A stretch of 64,000 bases of DNA from Vreelandella glaciei (GTDB lineage: Bacteria > Pseudomonadota > Gammaproteobacteria > Pseudomonadales > Halomonadaceae), in contig NZ_JACCDE010000004.1 of assembly GCF_013415125.1 (NCBI RefSeq), forward strand, positions 167,892 through 231,891. Reading direction: 5' to 3'. Shown here piece after piece: positions 1 through 13,477 of this stretch. The translations under genes were made by a program, and so were the position numbers. The stretch's first letter is position 1. The number at the start of each line of letters is the position of its first letter. Under the pieces are notes generated by a model, which saw nothing but the letters and a program-made list of their open reading frames with translations, made no database searches and had not been told where the DNA came from.

Positions 1-2480
<2,480 letters not shown>

Positions 2481-2507
2481 TCGCTCCCGTCTTCGATTTA
2501 AGCCCTG

Positions 2508-2543
2508 AACCCCCGCCCACTTGGCTTGGTAGGCGGGGTTTTA
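2508..2543 (+). terminator. Rho-independent terminator of icd
   Basis: CCCCGCC at 2511-2517 pairs with GGCGGGG at 2532-2538 and is followed by TTTT; it starts 27 bases after the icd stop codon. Confidence 0.8.
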
Positions 2544-2726
2544 CACTGCCTTCGCTATTGCATCCTGTGATATTTTACTTTTTCCATGAACCCTTACTGA
2601 TCGGCAGCGTCTTACGTTCTAGTAAATTCGTTATAGCTGTAAGTTCGCCATCGCTGTGAATTAGCTATAGTGAAACGTAAGCGATGCTTACATCGGTCAG
2701 TCTTGAGACAACCAACCGTGCTGCTT

Positions 2727-3101
2727 ATGTCCAACCTAGAGAGTTCATACCTGGTCGATTTTCCCGTATACGCGGGAATGACGCGTCCAGATATGCCCGA
2801 TGAAGATGGCGATATAGCGGTGCAGCCGGCAGAGCCAGCGCTGGCGCAACCGCCACTTTATAAGGTGGTGCTTCATAATGACGACTACACGCCGATGGAG
2901 TTCGTTATTGAAGTACTACAAGGTTTTTTCAACATGGATAGCGAGACTGCCGTTCAGGTTATGCTCGCGGTACATACCCAAGGAAAGGCCACTTGCGGCG
3001 TGTTTACGCGGGATATAGCGGAAACCAAAAGCTATCAGGTAAACGAGTACGCCCGTGAGTGTGAGCACCCGTTGATAAGTGATATTGAGGCCGCCAATTA
3101 A
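2727..3101 (+). CDS. clpS: ATP-dependent Clp protease adaptor ClpS
   Basis: Binds N-degron substrates (N-terminal Leu, Phe, Tyr, Trp) and delivers them to ClpA/ClpP. The core shows [20 protein letters not shown] and [15 protein letters not shown], containing the Asn-Asp-Asp and His residues that form the N-degron pocket in characterised ClpS proteins, and ends [12 protein letters not shown]. The frame is open from a GTG at 2670, but a TATAGT promoter-like box overlaps that codon. I give the ATG at 2727 (124 residues). The ATG at 2778 would give 107 residues, close to the E. coli length; neither has a convincing ribosome site. clpA follows after 139 bases, the usual gene pair. Confidence 0.9.
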   Translation: MSNLESSYLVDFPVYAGMTRPDMPDEDGDIAVQPAEPALAQPPLYKVVLHNDDYTPMEFVIEVLQGFFNMDSETAVQVMLAVHTQGKATCGVFTRDIAETKSYQVNEYARECEHPLISDIEAAN

Positions 3102-3240
3102 AAGCGTTGAGAAATAATTGGTGGTGAGGCTTGCAACCGTGCCATTTGTACCCGATGTTGAGAGTGCCGGTCGATTAAACTGATCCGACGCAAGCCCTAG
3201 GTGGCGATACGCCCTAGGTAGTAGCGAAAAGGGGACTGCC

Positions 3241-5517
3241 ATGCTGAGCAAAGAACTTGAAATGACCCTGAACACGGCCTTTACCGTGGCCCGCTCCAAG
3301 CGCCACGAGTTTATGACCGTTGAGCACCTGCTGCTAGCGTTGCTGGATAATGCCTCAGCGGTAGACGTACTGAAGGCATGCGGGGCTAACCTCGACAAGC
3401 TGCGGTCCGGTCTGCAGGATTTTATCAACTCGACCACCCCGCTGATCCCAGAGGGTCAGGGTGATCGTGAAACACAGCCCACGCTCGGATTTCAACGCGT
3501 TTTACAGCGTGCGGTTTTCCATGTTCAGTCATCTGGTAAGAGCGAAGTATCCGGCGCGAATGTGCTGGTGGCTATCTTCTCTGAACAAGAGAGCCAGGCG
3601 GTTTACTTCCTTAAGCAGCAAAGCGTAGCCCGCGTTGACGCGGTGAATTACATTGCCCACGGTATCTCTAAAGTGGCTGGTCATGGCCCATCTCCTTCGC
3701 CCTCTTCATCAGAAAATGAAGACGCGGAAGAGGGAAGCAACGAAGGTGCTGCACACCCGCTTACTGGTTATGCCACTAATTTGAACGAGCAGGCGCGGCT
3801 GGGCAAAATCGATCCGTTGATTGGCCGAGATCACGAGCTTGAGCGCGTCGTTCAGATATTGGCGCGGCGGCGCAAAAATAACCCGCTGTTGGTCGGTGAG
3901 GCGGGCGTAGGTAAAACCGCGATTGCTGAAGGTTTGGCCAAGCGTATTGTTGAAAAAGACGTACCCGATGTCATTGCCGATGCAGTGGTTTACTCGCTCG
4001 ATATGGGCGCGTTGCTAGCAGGCACCAAATACCGCGGTGATTTTGAAAAACGTCTTAAGAGCCTGCTGGGTGAGCTGCGCAAGCAGCCCAATGCGGTGTT
4101 GTTTATCGATGAAATTCATACCGTCATTGGTGCGGGTGCCGCCTCCGGCGGTGTGATGGATGCGTCGAACCTGCTTAAGCCGCTGCTCTCTTCGGGCGAG
4201 CTACGCTGCATTGGTTCAACCACGTTCCAGGAATTCCGCGGTATCTTTGAAAAAGACCGTGCGTTAGCGCGCCGTTTCCAGAAAGTGGACGTAATGGCGC
4301 CGTCGGTGGATGACACCATCAAGATCCTCAAAGGTCTACGTTCACGCTTTGAAGAGCACCATGAGCTTAAATACACCGACGGTGCATTAGAAAGCGCAGC
4401 GCGGTTGGCGGACCGCTATATCAATGATCGCTTCCTGCCTGACAAAGCGATTGACGTGATTGACGAGGCAGGCGCTCACCAGCGGCTATTACCGCCGGAA
4501 ATGCGCGCTAAAACAATCGACGTTGAGCAAGTAGAAGCCGTCGTGGCCTCTATTGCGCGTATTCCACCGAAGAGTGTTTCAAGCTCTGATCGTAAGCTGC
4601 TTGAAAAGCTCGACCGTGACCTGAAAATGTTGGTGTTTGGTCAGGATGAGGCGATTGATAGTCTCTCTGCGGCTATTAAGCTGTCCCGGGCAGGGCTTAA
4701 AGCGCCCGACAAGCCGGTGGGTAGCTTCTTGTTTGCTGGTCCCACCGGGGTGGGTAAAACCGAAGTGGCCAAGCAGCTTGCGCATATTATGGGCATTGAG
4801 CTGGTTCGCTTTGATATGTCGGAGTACATGGAACGTCATACCGTATCGCGTCTGATTGGTGCGCCCCCAGGTTATGTTGGTTATGACCAAGGTGGCCTGT
4901 TAACTGAAGCGGTCACTAAACAGCCGCACTGTGTGCTGTTGTTAGATGAGATTGAAAAAGCGCACCCGGAAGTCTTCAACCTGCTGCTGCAGGTGATGGA
5001 TCACGGTCGCTTAACGGATAATAACGGGCGCGAAGCGGATTTCCGCCACGTTATCCTGATTATGACCTCTAACGCCGGTGCCGAGCAGGCCTCGCGTCGT
5101 TCGATTGGTTTCCAGCATCAAGACCACTCGACCGATGCCATGGAAGTGATCCGCCGCACGTTCTCGCCAGAGTTCCGCAATCGCCTGGATAGCATTATCC
5201 AGTTCCACTCACTGCCGGTTTCTGTTGTACGCAACGTGGTCGACAAGTTCTTGATAGAACTGCAGGCGCAGTTGGATGAGAAACGTGTTCAGTTGGATGT
5301 GGACGACATGGCGCGGGATTGGCTGGCCGACAAAGGCTATGATCCTGATATGGGTGCACGCCCAATGGCGCGCCTTATTCAAGAGAAGCTGAAGAAGCCG
5401 TTAGCCGAGATGATTCTGTTTGGTGAATTGGCTGATCAGGGTGGCATTGTTCATGTCAGCCTGGAAGAAGGCGAACTGCACCTTGCCACAGAAACGGAAA
5501 TGGCTGATGCGCCCTGA
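3241..5517 (+). CDS. clpA: ATP-dependent Clp protease ATP-binding subunit ClpA
   Basis: Hexameric AAA+ unfoldase that feeds ClpP and accepts ClpS-bound N-degron substrates. 758 residues, the normal ClpA length. Residues 1-145 are the double Clp-N repeat that docks ClpS. The first AAA module has a Walker A near residue 219 (GEAGVGKTA) and Walker [10 protein letters not shown]. The second has a Walker A near residue 500 (GPTGVGKTE). An IGF tripeptide near residue 622 matches the ClpP-binding IGL/F loop, so this is ClpA and not ClpB. A strong AAAAGGGG site precedes the ATG. The gene encoding ClpP is not in the window. Confidence 0.97.
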   Translation: MLSKELEMTLNTAFTVARSKRHEFMTVEHLLLALLDNASAVDVLKACGANLDKLRSGLQDFINSTTPLIPEGQGDRETQPTLGFQRVLQRAVFHVQSSGKSEVSGANVLVAIFSEQESQAVYFLKQQSVARVDAVNYIAHGISKVAGHGPSPSPSSSENEDAEEGSNEGAAHPLTGYATNLNEQARLGKIDPLIGRDHELERVVQILARRRKNNPLLVGEAGVGKTAIAEGLAKRIVEKDVPDVIADAVVYSLDMGALLAGTKYRGDFEKRLKSLLGELRKQPNAVLFIDEIHTVIGAGAASGGVMDASNLLKPLLSSGELRCIGSTTFQEFRGIFEKDRALARRFQKVDVMAPSVDDTIKILKGLRSRFEEHHELKYTDGALESAARLADRYINDRFLPDKAIDVIDEAGAHQRLLPPEMRAKTIDVEQVEAVVASIARIPPKSVSSSDRKLLEKLDRDLKMLVFGQDEAIDSLSAAIKLSRAGLKAPDKPVGSFLFAGPTGVGKTEVAKQLAHIMGIELVRFDMSEYMERHTVSRLIGAPPGYVGYDQGGLLTEAVTKQPHCVLLLDEIEKAHPEVFNLLLQVMDHGRLTDNNGREADFRHVILIMTSNAGAEQASRRSIGFQHQDHSTDAMEVIRRTFSPEFRNRLDSIIQFHSLPVSVVRNVVDKFLIELQAQLDEKRVQLDVDDMARDWLADKGYDPDMGARPMARLIQEKLKKPLAEMILFGELADQGGIVHVSLEEGELHLATETEMADAP

Positions 5518-5573
5518 AAAGGGCGCTAAGGCGCTCTAAAGTCAATCACGCTTGTTTGCAAACAGCCAAAACG

Positions 5574-5608
5574 CAGCGCCCTGTCATTGACGGGGCGTTG
5601 TCGTTTTT
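5574..5608 (+). terminator. Terminator after clpA
   Basis: CAGCGCCC at 5574-5581 pairs (one G-U) with GGGGCGTTG at 5592-5600 and is followed by TCGTTTTT. It lies between convergent clpA and infA. Confidence 0.65.
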
Positions 5609-5702
5609 AGCGAACAGCCATTGACGCTGATCGGCGCTGTCGTTAAAGACAGACTAGCGGGAACCAGTTGAGATCAGCCGAACGCGTTAACGGTGCAACG
5701 AC

Positions 5703-5921
5703 TTAGCGCGAACGGTATACGATACGGCCTTTAGAAAGATCGTAAGGTGTTAGCTCTACTTTTACCTTATCGCCGGTCAGAATGCGGATGTAGTTTTTGC
5801 GCATTTTGCCAGAGATGTGAGCGGTAACAACGTGACCGTTTTCCAGCTCAACACGAAACATGGTGTTCGGAAGGGTATCGACGATAACGCCTTCCATTTC
5901 AATATGATCTTCGCGTGCCAT
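5703..5921 (-). CDS. infA: Translation initiation factor IF-1
   Basis: Binds the ribosomal A site during initiation with IF-2 and IF-3. 72 residues, exactly the family length, a single S1/OB-fold: starts [19 protein letters not shown], with [19 protein letters not shown] and the C-terminal [23 protein letters not shown] precedes the start on the minus strand. It sits between clpA and the transferase genes bpt/aat, the same order as in Pseudomonas. Confidence 0.98.
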   Translation of the reverse strand: MAREDHIEMEGVIVDTLPNTMFRVELENGHVVTAHISGKMRKNYIRILTGDKVKVELTPYDLSKGRIVYRSR

Positions 5922-6052
5922 ATAGGCATGTCCTCACTTATGAGTTAGTAATGTAATAATCGGTCAGAATTTGAGTGCCGCTAGGTGGGCACCCAAGAAA
6001 CAGCGCTATATTGTGCCGTAAGCCTGCCGTCAAGGCAAAAAAGCTGACGTCT

Positions 6053-6787
6053 TTAGCGAATTAATTGCCGCCAATGGCGCCCATCAAGAATTTCTAGCGG
6101 CGCAAAAGCCTGTTTGTAGCGCATCTTACGGCACTCTTCGATCCAATACCCTAAATATAGGTGCGGAAGCGCTTTTTGTCGGCTGAGCTCTACCAGTTGG
6201 AGAATGGCAAAAGTACCGAGTGAGCGCTTATCCAGTTCCTCGCTAACGGCAAAGAAGGTGTAGATGGCGGATAGGCCATGCTCCAGTTGGTCAAAGGCAG
6301 CCACGCCGACCAGTTCGTCGTGAAGGTACATTTCCATGAGATGAGCATAGGGCTCATCAAGGGTGAGAAACGTGCGGTACTGTTCACGACTGGGCGGATA
6401 CATATCACCGTCAGCATGGCGCTGACGAATATAATCAGCGTAAAGCGAGTAGTGGGTGGATGCAAAGTAAGCGGGCATGATGCGGATGCTAATATCGGCA
6501 TTGCGACGCCAGATTTTACGCTGTGTGCGATTGGACTCAAACCGCTCAACTGGAATGCGCACCGAGCGGCAGGCGTTGCATCCTTCGCAGTGAGGACGGT
6601 ATAGATGACGCCCGCTGCGACGAAACCCTAGCAGTGCCAGCGAGTCATAGACGCCAGGCACAGGTGACTCCTGAGGGTCGAGGAACAGCGTCGTCGCTTC
6701 TCTGCCGGGTAAATAGCTGCAAGAATGAGGCACGGTAAGAAAGAAGCGCAAATCCCGCACCGGGCGACGCGGAGTGTTACTACTCAC
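6053..6787 (-). CDS. bpt: Aspartate/glutamate leucyltransferase (arginyltransferase family)
   Basis: Transfers leucine from Leu-tRNA to N-terminal Asp or Glu of proteins, converting secondary destabilising residues into ClpS ligands (bacterial ATE1-like branch). 244 residues. The N-terminal Cys-containing block CSYLPGREATTLF and HCEGCNACRSVRIPVERF are characteristic, as is the C-terminal YLGYWIEECRKMRYK. The start is a GTG at 6787 with GGAGG six bases upstream. It is co-directional with aat, 36 bases downstream of that gene's stop, and probably co-transcribed. Older annotations call such proteins arginyl-tRNA-protein transferase (ate); the leucyl specificity is inferred from bacterial family members. 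Confidence 0.93.
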   Translation of the reverse strand: MSSNTPRRPVRDLRFFLTVPHSCSYLPGREATTLFLDPQESPVPGVYDSLALLGFRRSGRHLYRPHCEGCNACRSVRIPVERFESNRTQRKIWRRNADISIRIMPAYFASTHYSLYADYIRQRHADGDMYPPSREQYRTFLTLDEPYAHLMEMYLHDELVGVAAFDQLEHGLSAIYTFFAVSEELDKRSLGTFAILQLVELSRQKALPHLYLGYWIEECRKMRYKQAFAPLEILDGRHWRQLIR

Positions 6788-6823
6788 AGCTTGCCTCCTG
6801 GGTGAAACAGAATGAGTTCATCT

Positions 6824-7570
6824 CTAATCGTTAGCCTCAGTAGCAATCGCCTTCAGCCACAGCGATGCAGGAACAGCCGGTATTTCAACGGGTGATGAGG
6901 GTAACGTAAACGCCTTATCGGGTAACCAGTTTTTAAGATAGTTGATGAATGCCTCGCGAGCGACTGTAATAGCGCCCAGGCTGGCCAAGTGAGGGGTATG
7001 CATTTGGCAGTCGATGAGCTTACCATCATGCTCGCGCATTGCCCTGGCTAGGTGGGCTAGCGCTACCTTGGAGGCATCTGGCGCGCGGGAGAACATCGAT
7101 TCGCCAAAAAACACCGGCCCCATTGCGATGCCATACAGGCCACCTACCAACTGTCCGTTTTGATGGACTTCAATGCTATGGGCAATGCCGAGCGTATTCA
7201 GCTGGCTGTAAGCGTCGCGCATTTCGGCAGTGATCCAGGTGCCGCCTGCTGCTTCGCGTGGGGCGGCACAGGCCTGAATAACCTGATCGAAGTGTTGATC
7301 CAGGGTGATATGGAAGCCACCATGGCGTAATCGCTTGGTCAGGCTACGACGCTGCTTAAATTGCTCGGGTAGGAGTATCATGCGCGGGTCTGGACTCCAC
7401 CATAAAATGGGGTCGTCGTCGCTGAACCACGGAAAGATTCCCCGCCGGTAGGCTTCTACCAGCCAAACGGGGGAAAGCTCTCCACCGGCTGCCAGCAGGC
7501 CGTTGGGGGAATCCAGGGCCTTAGCGGTGGTTGGAAAGTTAGGATATGGCGAGGAAAGCCAAGGTAGCAT
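6824..7570 (-). CDS. aat: Leucyl/phenylalanyl-tRNA--protein transferase
   Basis: Adds Leu or Phe from aminoacyl-tRNA to N-terminal Arg or Lys, creating primary N-degrons for ClpS. 248 residues. Diagnostic blocks are GLLAAGGELSPVWLVEAYRRG, split here as GLLAAGGELSP and YRRGIFPWFSDDDPILWWSP, then HSIEVHQNGQLVGGLYGI and GESMFSRAPDASKVAL. AGGAG lies six bases before the ATG at 7570. It forms an operon with bpt and, with clpS/clpA, completes the N-degron set. The region upstream is shared with divergent ftsK. Confidence 0.97.
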   Translation of the reverse strand: MLPWLSSPYPNFPTTAKALDSPNGLLAAGGELSPVWLVEAYRRGIFPWFSDDDPILWWSPDPRMILLPEQFKQRRSLTKRLRHGGFHITLDQHFDQVIQACAAPREAAGGTWITAEMRDAYSQLNTLGIAHSIEVHQNGQLVGGLYGIAMGPVFFGESMFSRAPDASKVALAHLARAMREHDGKLIDCQMHTPHLASLGAITVAREAFINYLKNWLPDKAFTLPSSPVEIPAVPASLWLKAIATEAND

Positions 7571-7740
7571 TACTTGCTCCTGTTGCTACGTGCTTTTACT
7601 AAGCTCTTGAGATGAGTTCTTGTACTGAGTTCTTGTACTGAGCGCTTAGATAACAGCTCTGTGACGGCGGAAGGATGCTCGGTATCATGCAAACTCGCAA
7701 GTGGATTAAAGACGCCATTGAGGTGCAAAGGGAGAGTCGC

Positions 7741-10700
7741 TTGAAAGTGAATAAAGCAGTCAACAAGCGAACGCAGCGTAGCGCGCGTCAAACACCACCA
7801 TCGGCTTCTTCTGCGCGTGTTAACGCCGCAAAGGATCAGGCTCGCCGTTTTGGCCTGCGCTTACAAGGCTCCGTGCGCGAAGGCGTAGTGGTGTTACTGC
7901 TAGCGCTGTGTGTGTTTTTATTATTAGCCTTATTTAGTTATCACTCCTCTGATCCAGGCTGGTCTTACCAAGGGCCGGAAACGGAAATCCGTAACTGGAT
8001 GGGGCAGGTGGGGGCCTGGTTAGCCGATGTTCTCTATTCACTGCTAGGGGCCAGTGCGCTGTGGTGGCCGGGGATGTTCGGTTTCGCCGCTTGGTGGCTG
8101 ATTCGATCGCGCCAGGTACGTTTTGAGCTCGACCCGGTTGCGATTGCCGTCCACGCGGGCGGGTTAATATTGCTTATTTTTGGCACTACTATGCTGGGGG
8201 CTCTTCACTTTTATCATCCTGACAGCATGCTGCCCTATGCCTCTGGCGGCATTTTAGGGGAAGGCTTGGTCGGTGCATTAAGACCTTTAGTAGGCAGTGG
8301 CGGCGTTGGGTTAATCGCCGCGGCGCTTATTTTAAGCGGCTTTCCGCTGTTTAGTGGCATGTCATGGTTGCAGGTGGCGGATGAGCTCGGTAAGCGTATA
8401 TGTTGCCTGGGCGGCTGGCTATCGGCTCGTCGGCAGACAAAACGCATGCGCGCAGCGCAGCGAGCGGCCGCGAAAACCGCCCCTGCGGCGAAGTCTCAAG
8501 TAAAACCCGAGCTAGCTCCCAAAGCTTCATATGTTGAGGATAAACCTGCTGAAGCCAAGCCTGCTGACGTTAAGCCTACGGAAGCTAAGCCGACTGCTGA
8601 ATCGGTAGGTGTAGGTAAAAGTGCCACGGGTCGCGAACGGCGCGAGCCAGGTTTCTCCATGCCGTTTGATAACAGTGTCACCGACCATTCAGCCGCTACT
8701 GAACACAGCAGCGAGACCACCGATACCTCGATTCCCTGGGAAGCCGCGGCTTTTTCAAGCAATAAGCACGTGCCCGCTAAATCACCGGCCGCTACCGAGG
8801 AGCCAGCAGTGTCGGCGCCTGCAAAGGCGTCAGTGCCGCCAGTAGATAAATCCGCAGAAGAGGCGGAGGTGCCGGCACCCCCTGCGCCGCGAGAAAATGC
8901 CTTTGTCCAGGCAGAGGAGCCGGCAGCAGTGCCTGAGCCCGTTCCCAAGGAAAACGATGAGCCCAAGGAAGCCGACGTCTCCTTCCCACTACGCGCCTCG
9001 CGTCAGGAAGAGTCGCCAGCATCTGCTGCAAGTAACTTCTTTGTCAGCGACGAAGCGCCTGATGAGAAAACGCATACTCAGTCAGCGCCTGCTGAACGCC
9101 GCAGTGAGCCGACACTCAGCGAGTCACCTGAGCCTGTTTCTAGGCGCGCCATGGAGCCTGAGCCCGCACGTAAACCGGAGCGTGTGGCTGAAGTCGTCCC
9201 GGAGCCAGTGTGGGACGACGAAGAGCTGGACGACGAGTTGTACCAGCCAGAGGAGCCAAGCGAACCAGCACCAGTGCCTACGCCAGCAGCACGCCAAGAG
9301 CCCACTTTCTCGCCCGATGTTCAAGCGCAAGAATCTGACGAAGGCCCCGCGCTGTGGACCGTGGAGCATTTGCAGAGCCAGCGGCCTGCCTTTGAGACCC
9401 TGGACGAGCCCGAAGGCGATGTACCGAGCTTACAACTGCTGACTCCTGCTGAACCGCATCAGCCTAATTACAGCGATGAACAGTTGGCCGACATGGCCGA
9501 GCTGCTTGAAGTGCGGTTGCGCGAATACGGTGTTAAGGCGGAAGTCGTCGATACCTGGCCTGGGCCGGTGATTACCCGCTTTGAGATTAAGCCGGCGGCG
9601 GGTGTGAAGGTTTCCAAGATCAGCAACCTTGCCAAAGATTTGGCGCGTTCGCTGATGGTCAAGAGCGTGCGAGTGGTCGAGGTTATTCCTGGCCGTCCCA
9701 CGGTGGGTATTGAAATACCTAACCCCAATCGGGCCATGATTCGTCTGCGCGAAGTGATCGATTCTGACCGCTACCAGCAGGAAACCTCGCCGCTGACCAT
9801 GGCGCTGGGTCAGGATATTGGCGGCAGCCCCGTGGTGGCCAACCTGGGTAAGATGCCTCATTTATTGGTAGCCGGTACCACTGGGTCAGGTAAGTCAGTG
9901 GGCGTTAACGCCATGCTGATCTCGATGCTGCTCAAGGCGAAGCCCAGCGAGCTGAAGCTGATCATGGTCGACCCCAAAATGCTGGAGCTGTCGGTCTACG
10001 ATGGTATCCCCCATTTGTTGGCGCCAGTGGTCACCGATATGAAAGAGGCGGCCAACAGCCTGCGCTGGTGTGTGGCTGAGATGGAGCGCCGCTATAAGCT
10101 GATGGCGGCGATGGGGGTGCGGAACATCGCGGGCTTTAATGGACGCTTGGATGAAGCAGAGCGCGCTGGTGCCCAGGTGGCGGATCCTTTATGGGAGCCA
10201 CAGCCCTGGGAAGTGCACCAGCCGCACCCCGTGCTGGAAAAGCTGCCCTATATCGTGGTGGTAATCGACGAATTTGCTGACATGTTCATGATCGTCGGCA
10301 AAAAGGTCGAAGAGCTGATTGCCCGCCTGGCACAAAAGGCGCGAGCCGCGGGTATCCATTTGATTCTGGCTACCCAGCGGCCCTCGGTGGATGTTGTAAC
10401 GGGTCTGATCAAAGCCAACATTCCTTCGCGGATGGCGTTTCAGGTTTCCTCGCGCATCGATTCGCGCACCATTCTTGACCAGGGCGGTGCTGAAAGCCTG
10501 TTGGGGCATGGTGATATGCTCTACCTGCCTGCGGGCTCTGGGCCACCTAATCGTATCCACGGAGCCTTTGTCGATGATGATGAAGTGCACCGGGTGGTCG
10601 ATGACTGGAAGCGTCGGGGCGCACCGGAGTATATCGAAGAGATCCTCTCAGGGGGCGTCTCAGCCGATGCCTTGACCGGCCTTGAAGCCGAAGGGGGCGA

Positions 10701-10917
10701 TAGTGACGATGCCGAACAGGATGCGCTTTATGATGAAGCTATCCAGTTTGTCACTGAAACACGCAAAGCCTCGATTTCTGCCGTCCAGCGCCGCTTCAAG
10801 ATCGGCTATAACCGGGCCGCTCGTTTAGTGGAGGCGATGGAGGGTGCCGGTGTGGTGACCTCCATGGGCTCTAACGGCGCACGCGAAGTACTTGCGCCGC
10901 CGCCGGTAGGCCACTAG
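7741..10917 (+). CDS. ftsK: DNA translocase FtsK
   Basis: Membrane-anchored motor that pumps chromosome termini through the division septum and activates XerCD. From a TTG at 7741 the product is 1058 residues. It has an N-terminal basic segment, then about four membrane helices (roughly residues 40-195), a long Pro/Ala/Glu-rich linker (about 250-570), and the RecA-type motor with Walker [16 protein letters not shown] and Walker [16 protein letters not shown]-terminal winged-helix gamma domain ([20 protein letters not shown]) reads polar KOPS sites in known FtsK. The frame extends up to an ATG at 7675; I prefer the TTG because AGGGAG lies six bases before it. An ATG at 7675 with adjacent AAGG is the alternative. 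Confidence 0.95.
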   Translation: MKVNKAVNKRTQRSARQTPPSASSARVNAAKDQARRFGLRLQGSVREGVVVLLLALCVFLLLALFSYHSSDPGWSYQGPETEIRNWMGQVGAWLADVLYSLLGASALWWPGMFGFAAWWLIRSRQVRFELDPVAIAVHAGGLILLIFGTTMLGALHFYHPDSMLPYASGGILGEGLVGALRPLVGSGGVGLIAAALILSGFPLFSGMSWLQVADELGKRICCLGGWLSARRQTKRMRAAQRAAAKTAPAAKSQVKPELAPKASYVEDKPAEAKPADVKPTEAKPTAESVGVGKSATGRERREPGFSMPFDNSVTDHSAATEHSSETTDTSIPWEAAAFSSNKHVPAKSPAATEEPAVSAPAKASVPPVDKSAEEAEVPAPPAPRENAFVQAEEPAAVPEPVPKENDEPKEADVSFPLRASRQEESPASAASNFFVSDEAPDEKTHTQSAPAERRSEPTLSESPEPVSRRAMEPEPARKPERVAEVVPEPVWDDEELDDELYQPEEPSEPAPVPTPAARQEPTFSPDVQAQESDEGPALWTVEHLQSQRPAFETLDEPEGDVPSLQLLTPAEPHQPNYSDEQLADMAELLEVRLREYGVKAEVVDTWPGPVITRFEIKPAAGVKVSKISNLAKDLARSLMVKSVRVVEVIPGRPTVGIEIPNPNRAMIRLREVIDSDRYQQETSPLTMALGQDIGGSPVVANLGKMPHLLVAGTTGSGKSVGVNAMLISMLLKAKPSELKLIMVDPKMLELSVYDGIPHLLAPVVTDMKEAANSLRWCVAEMERRYKLMAAMGVRNIAGFNGRLDEAERAGAQVADPLWEPQPWEVHQPHPVLEKLPYIVVVIDEFADMFMIVGKKVEELIARLAQKARAAGIHLILATQRPSVDVVTGLIKANIPSRMAFQVSSRIDSRTILDQGGAESLLGHGDMLYLPAGSGPPNRIHGAFVDDDEVHRVVDDWKRRGAPEYIEEILSGGVSADALTGLEAEGGDSDDAEQDALYDEAIQFVTETRKASISAVQRRFKIGYNRAARLVEAMEGAGVVTSMGSNGAREVLAPPPVGH

Positions 10918-10928
10918 GCCAGCCGAAT

Positions 10929-10953
10929 GGTCGCGAGCCAATGCTACCTCCCA
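10929..10953 (+). repeat. REP-like element, single copy
   Basis: Begins GGTCGCGAGC and ends GCTACCTCCCA. The same 25-base motif recurs in inverted orientation at 27250-27274 (three mismatches or fewer by eye). It lies directly after the ftsK stop codon, in intergenic DNA, as REP elements do. Confidence 0.6.
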
Positions 10954-11022
10954 AGGGTGCAAGTGGCTGGTTTTAAACGCCGGGTTGAATGGTGACAATT
11001 ATGCAATAAGCGTGAAAGCCTT

Positions 11023-11051
11023 GCCGCGGGTGAAACCCTGCGGCGTTTTTT
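11023..11051 (+). terminator. Terminator after ftsK
   Basis: GCCGCGGGT at 11023-11031 pairs, with one bulge, with ACCCTGCGGC at 11035-11044 and is followed by a run of six T. Confidence 0.7.
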
Positions 11052-11168
11052 ACGTCTTAACAACACATGGATGGTTAAGCCGACCTCACTGCTTGATTAT
11101 TGAGCACTAATTTTTGAGCAACCGTTTTGAATAGCCGTAATTTGGCAACGGTTGCCTAGGGAGATCAC

Positions 11169-11834
11169 ATGCGCGATACGCAAACAAAACGAACTTCATC
11201 GCTGGGCGCTTCACCCCTGGCATTAGCGGCAAGCGCCTTGGGTCTAACCTTTGGCGCCCCCGCATGGGCGGATGATGCAGCTGAGCGTTTGACCGAGCGA
11301 TTAGATCCGCTTGAGCGTTATCAGGCCAATTTTGAGCAGCAGATTTTAGATGGCAGCGGCGATCGTCTTCAAAGTGCGCGCGGTGAAATGTGGCTTTCTC
11401 GCCCTGGTATGCTGCGCTGGGAAGTAGAAGCACCCTATTCCCAGACTGTGGTTTCCGACGGAGACGATGTTTACATGTACGATCCCGACCTTGAACAAGT
11501 CACCGTTCAAGAGATGGATGATCGCGTCACCCATACCCCTGCGTTACTGCTGTCAGGAAGCGTGAACGATTTAACCGAAAGCTATGAGGTGTTTTACGAG
11601 CAGGAGGGGGGAGAAGATGTGTTTACCCTGGTACCTATCTCTGCCGATACGCTGTTTGAAGAGTTAAGCATGGTGTTTGATGCTGACACGCTAACCGAAC
11701 TATGGATGATGGATAGTACCGGCCAGCGTACCGCGATTACCTTTAGTAATATTACCCTCAATGGGGAGATTGCTTCAGACGTGTTTGATTTCGAGATTCC
11801 CGAAGGCACTGACGTTATCCGCGAAGAGCTTTAA
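11169..11834 (+). CDS. lolA: Outer-membrane lipoprotein carrier protein LolA
   Basis: Periplasmic chaperone that carries lipoproteins from LolCDE to LolB. 221 residues with a cleavable signal (SPLALAASALGLTFGAPAWA, then DDAAERL). The mature part has the expected LolA pattern: LERYQANFEQQ, GEMWLSRPGMLRWEVEAPYSQ, DDVYMYDPDLEQV and a C-terminal DVFDFEIPEGTDVI. The conserved Arg in the RPGMLRW block that lines the lipid cavity is present. AGGGAG lies seven bases before the ATG. lolA follows ftsK and is convergent with rarA, a conserved gammaproteobacterial order. Confidence 0.93.
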   Translation: MRDTQTKRTSSLGASPLALAASALGLTFGAPAWADDAAERLTERLDPLERYQANFEQQILDGSGDRLQSARGEMWLSRPGMLRWEVEAPYSQTVVSDGDDVYMYDPDLEQVTVQEMDDRVTHTPALLLSGSVNDLTESYEVFYEQEGGEDVFTLVPISADTLFEELSMVFDADTLTELWMMDSTGQRTAITFSNITLNGEIASDVFDFEIPEGTDVIREEL

Positions 11835-11895
11835 TGGTGAAGGGGTAGTGGTAAAGAGTCAGCGGTTGATTGAGATTCGTAGTTAGGTAATAACC

Positions 11896-11919
11896 ATCAG
11901 GCGCCTTAGGGCGCCTGAT
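11896..11919. terminator. Shared hairpin between convergent lolA and rarA
   Basis: A perfect 10-base inverted repeat, ATCAGGCGCC at 11896-11905 and GGCGCCTGAT at 11910-11919, with a four-base loop. The rarA stop codon (11906-11908) sits in the loop. No strong T-run follows on either strand, so termination would be weak or Rho-assisted. Confidence 0.5.
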
Positions 11920-13240
11920 CTGCTTCCTGGTCACGATTTTCCCGCCACGCCATAATTTCACCAAAGCGTTTCTCCTGACCAAAAGGGCTCGGCTTGAAGA
12001 AAGTAGTTTTAGGCAACTCTTCAGGCCAGCAGTCGTGGGCGCTACCTGCCGGGTAGCCGTCTGGCTCGTTGTGGGCGTAGCGATAGCCTTCACCATGCCC
12101 CAGCTGCTCCATTAGCTTGGTGGGGGCGTTGCGAAGGTAAGTTGGCACCTCCACCTGGGGTTGCTGGCTTACAAACTTTTTGGCCTCACTCCAGGCGCGA
12201 TCAATGCGGTTGCTTTTGGGCGCCACCGCCAAGTGTATCGCTGCATGGGCAATTGCCCGCTGGCCTTCGTAATCTCCTAAACGCAGGTAGGCGTCCCAAG
12301 CGGCAATGACCAGCGGTAGGGCGCGCGGGTCGGCATTGCCGACGTCTTCTGAGGCAATGGCAGTCAATCTGCGTACCACGTCCAGCGGGTCGCCACCGCC
12401 CTGCATAAAACGCGCCATATACAGTAGTGCGGCATTAGGGCGTGATGAGCGTATCGATTTATGAATGGCCGAGAGCAGATCATAATAAGCGTCACCCTGC
12501 TTATCGAAAGCGCTGGCTTGGTGGCCAATCACATCCGCCAGTACGTCCTTATGGAGTACTTCACGGCCCGCTTCCTGGGTGGCGAAATCACACGCCGTTT
12601 CTAATAGCCCCAGCGCCCGACGGGCATCGCCTGCGCTGGCATGAGCCAACGCGTTTAACACCTCATCGTCAACGTGAATATCGCGTTTTCCCAGCCCTCG
12701 CTCAGCGTCATTAAGCGCTTGACGCATCACTGTAATCAACTCATCCTGAGTGAGAGATTTCAACACGTAAACCCGTGCACGGGAGAGCAGCGCCGAGTTG
12801 ACCTCAAACGACGGATTTTCGGTAGTGGCACCAATCAGCGTGAGCAGCCCCGACTCTACATGGGGCAGGAGGGCATCCTGCTGGCTCTTGTTGAGGCGAT
12901 GGATCTCATCTAAAAAGAGGATGACCTTGGATGACATTTGCTGGGCACGTTCTACGACGGCACGAATCTCTTTCACCCCGGCCATCACCGCGCTGAGGTG
13001 CTCCAGGTGGGCTTGAGAGGCCCGGGCTAAAAGCTCTGCCAGCGTGGTCTTGCCCACCCCCGGCGGCCCCCATAGAATCATCGAACGCACAACGCCTGAT
13101 TCCGCCATACGGCGTAGCGGTTTATCCGGCCCCACCAACGCCTGTTGGCCTACGTAATCGTCCAATTGGCGTGGGCGCATACGAAAGGCTAGCGGGGCGT
13201 CTTCTGAAGGTGCTGCGTGGGCGCTATCAAAAAGGTCCAT
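11906..13240 (-). CDS. rarA: Replication-associated recombination protein A (RarA/MgsA AAA ATPase)
   Basis: Clamp-loader-like AAA+ ATPase acting at stalled replication forks. 444 residues. Walker A is [17 protein letters not shown], Walker [21 protein letters not shown], sensor 1 [21 protein letters not shown]. The C-terminal MgsA tetramerisation region includes [14 protein letters not shown] and [22 protein letters not shown] blocks. The frame begins at a TTG (13258), but the ATG at 13240 has GGAAG five bases upstream and gives the standard start [11 protein letters not shown]. It closes the ftsK-lolA-rarA block. Confidence 0.95.
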   Translation of the reverse strand: MDLFDSAHAAPSEDAPLAFRMRPRQLDDYVGQQALVGPDKPLRRMAESGVVRSMILWGPPGVGKTTLAELLARASQAHLEHLSAVMAGVKEIRAVVERAQQMSSKVILFLDEIHRLNKSQQDALLPHVESGLLTLIGATTENPSFEVNSALLSRARVYVLKSLTQDELITVMRQALNDAERGLGKRDIHVDDEVLNALAHASAGDARRALGLLETACDFATQEAGREVLHKDVLADVIGHQASAFDKQGDAYYDLLSAIHKSIRSSRPNAALLYMARFMQGGGDPLDVVRRLTAIASEDVGNADPRALPLVIAAWDAYLRLGDYEGQRAIAHAAIHLAVAPKSNRIDRAWSEAKKFVSQQPQVEVPTYLRNAPTKLMEQLGHGEGYRYAHNEPDGYPAGSAHDCWPEELPKTTFFKPSPFGQEKRFGEIMAWRENRDQEADQAP

Positions 13241-13477
13241 GTAAACTTCCGTTGTCAATCGGGGCGTAGAACTACTTATTGGTTACAAGTGTCTGTGGTA
13301 AAGCGCAGCTTGTCGAACTACCTTTGGCGTAACCTAACAGAAAGATGCGCTTGCTAGGATAACGCCATAGAGGCATTGTTAATGATAACCCCTGTTAGTT
13401 GCTATGCCCCTATGATTGCATGCCGTCAGCTTAATTAGGCAAAACGGCAGGCATGACACGATAAAGGAGACGGCTCA

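Noticed and set aside
8496..8966. 156-codon minus-strand frame in the ftsK linker
   Set aside because: Low-complexity Ser/Ala/Gly product of reading the Pro/Ala/Glu-rich linker backwards.
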